Below, in pieces: positions 62,028 through 64,000 of a stretch of 64,000 nucleotides of DNA (position 1 is the stretch's first letter; each line of letters begins with the position of its first letter). The notes below the pieces were generated by a model. It saw only the letters and a list, made by a program, of their open reading frames with translations, was not told the DNA's origin and ran no database searches. This stretch comes from Metabacillus litoralis. GTDB taxonomy: Bacteria > Bacillota > Bacilli > Bacillales > Bacillaceae. The translations under genes and the position numbers were made by a program. Location: contig NZ_VOQF01000008.1 in assembly GCF_007994985.1 (NCBI RefSeq), positions 124,001-188,000 of the forward strand, written 5' to 3'.

Positions 62028-62480
62028 ATGCGTCTAACTTTATATACAGATTACTCTCTACGAGTTTTAGTATTTTTGGCTACTAAACCAAAAGAAGAGC
62101 TTTCAAATATAAAAGAAATTGCTGAAATTTATAATATATCCAAGAACCATTTAATGAAGGTTACATATGAGTTAGGAAAGATGGATATTATTGAAACAGT
62201 CAGAGGACGGAATGGTGGAATCCGCTTAGCCATTTCTCCAGATGAAATTAATATTGGTGAAGTTGTTCGCCAAACGGAAGAAGATTTTCATATTGTAGAG
62301 TGTTTTGATGAAGAGCGAAACCAATGTATCATATCTCCCGCTTGCGGACTAAAGCATGTTCTTAATAAAGCTTTACAAGCTTATTTAGCTGTGTTAGATG
62401 AATATACATTAGCTGACTTAGTGAAAAACCAGTCTGCTTTGTTATCCTATTTCTCAATTGGAGCTAAAGACCAAAACTAA
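62028..62480 (+). CDS. nsrR: NO-sensing Rrf2-family repressor NsrR
   Basis: A 150-residue Rrf2 winged helix (LTLYTDYSLRVLVFLATKP, KEIAEIYNISKNHLMKV recognition region) with Cys92, Cys100 and Cys106 (VECFDEERNQC ... PACGLKHVL) for a [4Fe-4S] cluster that is nitrosylated by NO. It represses hmp through palindromic boxes in the shared promoter. The ATG at 62028 follows GAGG; an upstream in-frame ATG has no site. Confidence 0.95.
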   Translation: MRLTLYTDYSLRVLVFLATKPKEELSNIKEIAEIYNISKNHLMKVTYELGKMDIIETVRGRNGGIRLAISPDEINIGEVVRQTEEDFHIVECFDEERNQCIISPACGLKHVLNKALQAYLAVLDEYTLADLVKNQSALLSYFSIGAKDQN

Positions 62481-62508
62481 GTACCAGATTTATACTCCTA
62501 GCCTTACA

Positions 62509-62557
62509 AAAAAAGCAATAAGCTATGCCATTTTACTAGCAGCTAGCTTATTGCTCT
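62509..62557. terminator. convergent terminator nsrR / DUF3889 gene
   Basis: AGCAATAAGCTA and TAGCTTATTGCT form perfect 12-base arms, A-run on the left and T-containing right flank. Confidence 0.85.
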
Positions 62558-62906
62558 AAAAATCTCGCTCATTTCCCTCAGTCATTTTCACAGTAATGAG
62601 TTTTCCTGTTTTTGGATTAAATACCACATCAACACTTACAACAAAGATTTTCCCCTGTTTACTGGCTTTAATATGAAAAATATCCTTTGCCTCTTGCTCA
62701 TTAACTTCCTCGCGTTTCACATATTTATAATCAATAAGCTCTGATTCTGGGTATTTTTCTTGTACTGATGAGATAGCAATTTTACTCCACTTTTTGTAAT
62801 CTATATCATCATCATTATGTTCTCCATATGCTTTTATCCCCACTGATAAAATAAGAATAAAAGCAATACATGTGAAAATCAATTTAGATAGTGAGTTCAA
62901 CTTCAT
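62556..62906 (-). CDS. DUF3889 family secreted protein
   Basis: A 116-residue protein with an N-terminal signal/anchor (LIFTCIAFILILSVGIKAYG) and a mature part KKWSKIAISSVQEKYPESEL ... IFHIKASKQGKIFVVSVDVV ... TGKLITV. This is the DUF3889 (YqzG/YhdC) pattern of Bacillus, related in shape to PepSY domains. GGAGG lies before the ATG at 62906; an earlier in-frame ATG overlaps it. Function unknown. Confidence 0.8.
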   Translation of the reverse strand: MKLNSLSKLIFTCIAFILILSVGIKAYGEHNDDDIDYKKWSKIAISSVQEKYPESELIDYKYVKREEVNEQEAKDIFHIKASKQGKIFVVSVDVVFNPKTGKLITVKMTEGNERDF

Positions 62907-63021
62907 ATAATCCTCCATTACCTTTTCCTATGGTTTTTCATTCCGCTACTAACGATTGCATAATCAGTGATATCTGCCATTTGTTATTGATTATAACTTG
63001 CCCAAATTTATGAGGCTTATC

Positions 63022-64000
63022 CTAATTATCCACATGTTTTTTTGCATACTCTGCTAAAATAAGACCTATTGTTTTATTTCTGTTCCATTCTTCATCAAAA
63101 ATAGATAATGGTGGATTTGTCTCCTCAACCAAGTAACTTAACTCAATTGTCATGGCAGGTTTCTGGTAGCATTGAATAAACCAATCTGTATATCCTCCTC
63201 CTACTGCATCGCTAGAAGGATAAGATATTTTATAGCCCGTCACGTCTGATACCATTTCAGCTAGTTGATAATCACGGTATAGGTTTTCTACCTGATTATA
63301 GTAATACCAGAAAATCTCACGACCTGATGTATGATAAGCAATTGATGCTAAAGGCTTGATTTCCTCTGTAAAAGTTAGTAGAGATTTTGTTTCACTAGAA
63401 CCAAAGGGCTTTTCACCTTTATAGTGGGAATAAGAAGCATAAGTCGAATCTCCTTGTATTTCTTCCCAGCCTGCAGGGTATTGTCGATTAAGATCAACAC
63501 CTACCCCATTTGCTTTCCACCTTTTAAAGTTGCTTTCACCATTATTCATATCCACATAAACTTCCTGCAATACTAATGGCAAATGTTCTACACCTTTTTG
63601 CTGTATTGTCACTCCATCTGGATTCACCATAGGAACAAACCAAATGGAAACATGATCTAATATATTCAAGCTATGTCCATATAATGAATACTTCTTGTTA
63701 TAGGCAGAGGCATACTCTTTTATCATCTCCATGATGATATGTGTTGTTAGCCATTCTCTTCCATGATGACTACCTGTAATTAGGACATTCTTTTTTCCTT
63801 TCCCTATTTTTATTGCGAAAATTTCACGACCTAGCTCAGATTGACCTAGTGACTTCATTTCTAAATCATGTTTGTCTGAAAGCATGACCAAGTGATCCTT
63901 CATTATTTCATATGTAAACATATCTATTGTAGCTCTACTACATATTGGTTGATTTATAAAAACCATGTACAAAACAATAAGAATTACCGAAATTTTTTTC
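63022..64000 (-). CDS. M14 zinc carboxypeptidase, 5' end outside the window
   Basis: The frame stays open to the window edge on the minus strand. Its first visible residues KKISVILIVLYMVFINQP look like a signal peptide, so the start lies a few codons beyond base 64000 (a TTG at 63972 is not a convincing start). The peptidase domain has the M14 zinc signature GSHHGREWLT (His-x-x-Glu), the third ligand in IAYHTSG, the substrate arginine in DLNRQYPAG, and the catalytic Glu in MTIELSY. It probably trims peptidoglycan-type or peptide substrates outside the cell. Confidence 0.9.
   Translation of the reverse strand, partial: KKISVILIVLYMVFINQPICSRATIDMFTYEIMKDHLVMLSDKHDLEMKSLGQSELGREIFAIKIGKGKKNVLITGSHHGREWLTTHIIMEMIKEYASAYNKKYSLYGHSLNILDHVSIWFVPMVNPDGVTIQQKGVEHLPLVLQEVYVDMNNGESNFKRWKANGVGVDLNRQYPAGWEEIQGDSTYASYSHYKGEKPFGSSETKSLLTFTEEIKPLASIAYHTSGREIFWYYYNQVENLYRDYQLAEMVSDVTGYKISYPSSDAVGGGYTDWFIQCYQKPAMTIELSYLVEETNPPLSIFDEEWNRNKTIGLILAEYAKKHVDN

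Overview
The window reads as chromosomal DNA of a low-GC, endospore-forming Bacillaceae member. Spore and sporulation genes are scattered through it (Sda, KatX-type catalase, DUF3231, CotF-like, YjcZ-like, SpoIIP, SpoVR). Ribosome binding sites are strong AGGAGG types, TTG and GTG starts are common, and genes are separated by rho-independent hairpins. The genus cannot be fixed from the sequence. No tRNA, rRNA, prophage, transposase or CRISPR array was seen.

Layout. 0-4.4 kb: the end of an SDR gene, then a block (YbjQ-like, HPr-like, UspA, the haem aerotaxis transducer HemAT) flanked by two inverted copies of a ~350-bp repeat. 4.6-10 kb: NhaC antiporter, then a cobalamin riboswitch with a terminator ahead of a class I ribonucleotide reductase pair. 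10-17 kb: Sda, UspA, a decayed SulP remnant, HAD phosphatase, DHA2 drug exporter, DedA and YitT membrane proteins. 17-18.5 kb: a CarH-type cobalamin-binding protein immediately followed by a PAS/STAS protein, which is the strongest candidate here for an unusual signalling system. 18.8-24 kb: DUF3231, a class F sortase with its MPKTG-type substrate, and an ECF sigma/anti-sigma pair. 24-30.5 kb: catalase, oxidoreductase, HAD phosphatase, diguanylate cyclase, CotF-like protein and a PCYCGC lipoprotein. 30.6-38.2 kb: a redox and electrophile defence region (WrbA, MarR, AzoR, FMN reductase, ferredoxin-NADP reductase, superoxide dismutase, SufR-like regulator, nitroreductase, pirin). It is tied together by two recurring operator-like palindromes. 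38.5-45.8 kb: a large arsenic island (ArsR, B, C, D, A plus a dual-specificity phosphatase, HesB-like protein, XRE regulator and Cys-tailed flavoprotein). 46-50 kb: SigZ-like sigma factor, ClC channel, APC permease, YjcZ-like peptide. 50-58 kb: a partly decayed copper region (Csp copper-storage bundle, DUF305, two-component system, YdhK, broken multicopper oxidase, CopZ relic, CcdA-like protein). 58-64 kb: SpoIIP, SpoVR, flavohaemoglobin with divergent NsrR and NsrR boxes, a DUF3889 protein and an M14 carboxypeptidase cut by the window end.

Three intergenic repeat families recur: a ~350-bp element with inverted ends, a ~150-170-bp MITE-like element, and a ~128-bp GC-rich palindrome. There is also an ~85-bp tandem array, a 21-bp-period array, and a misplaced 3' fragment of spoVR 9 kb from the intact gene. 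Several loci are in visible decay (SulP, multicopper oxidase, CopZ, a small Cys protein). Assignments rest on reading motifs by eye; no database search was possible.
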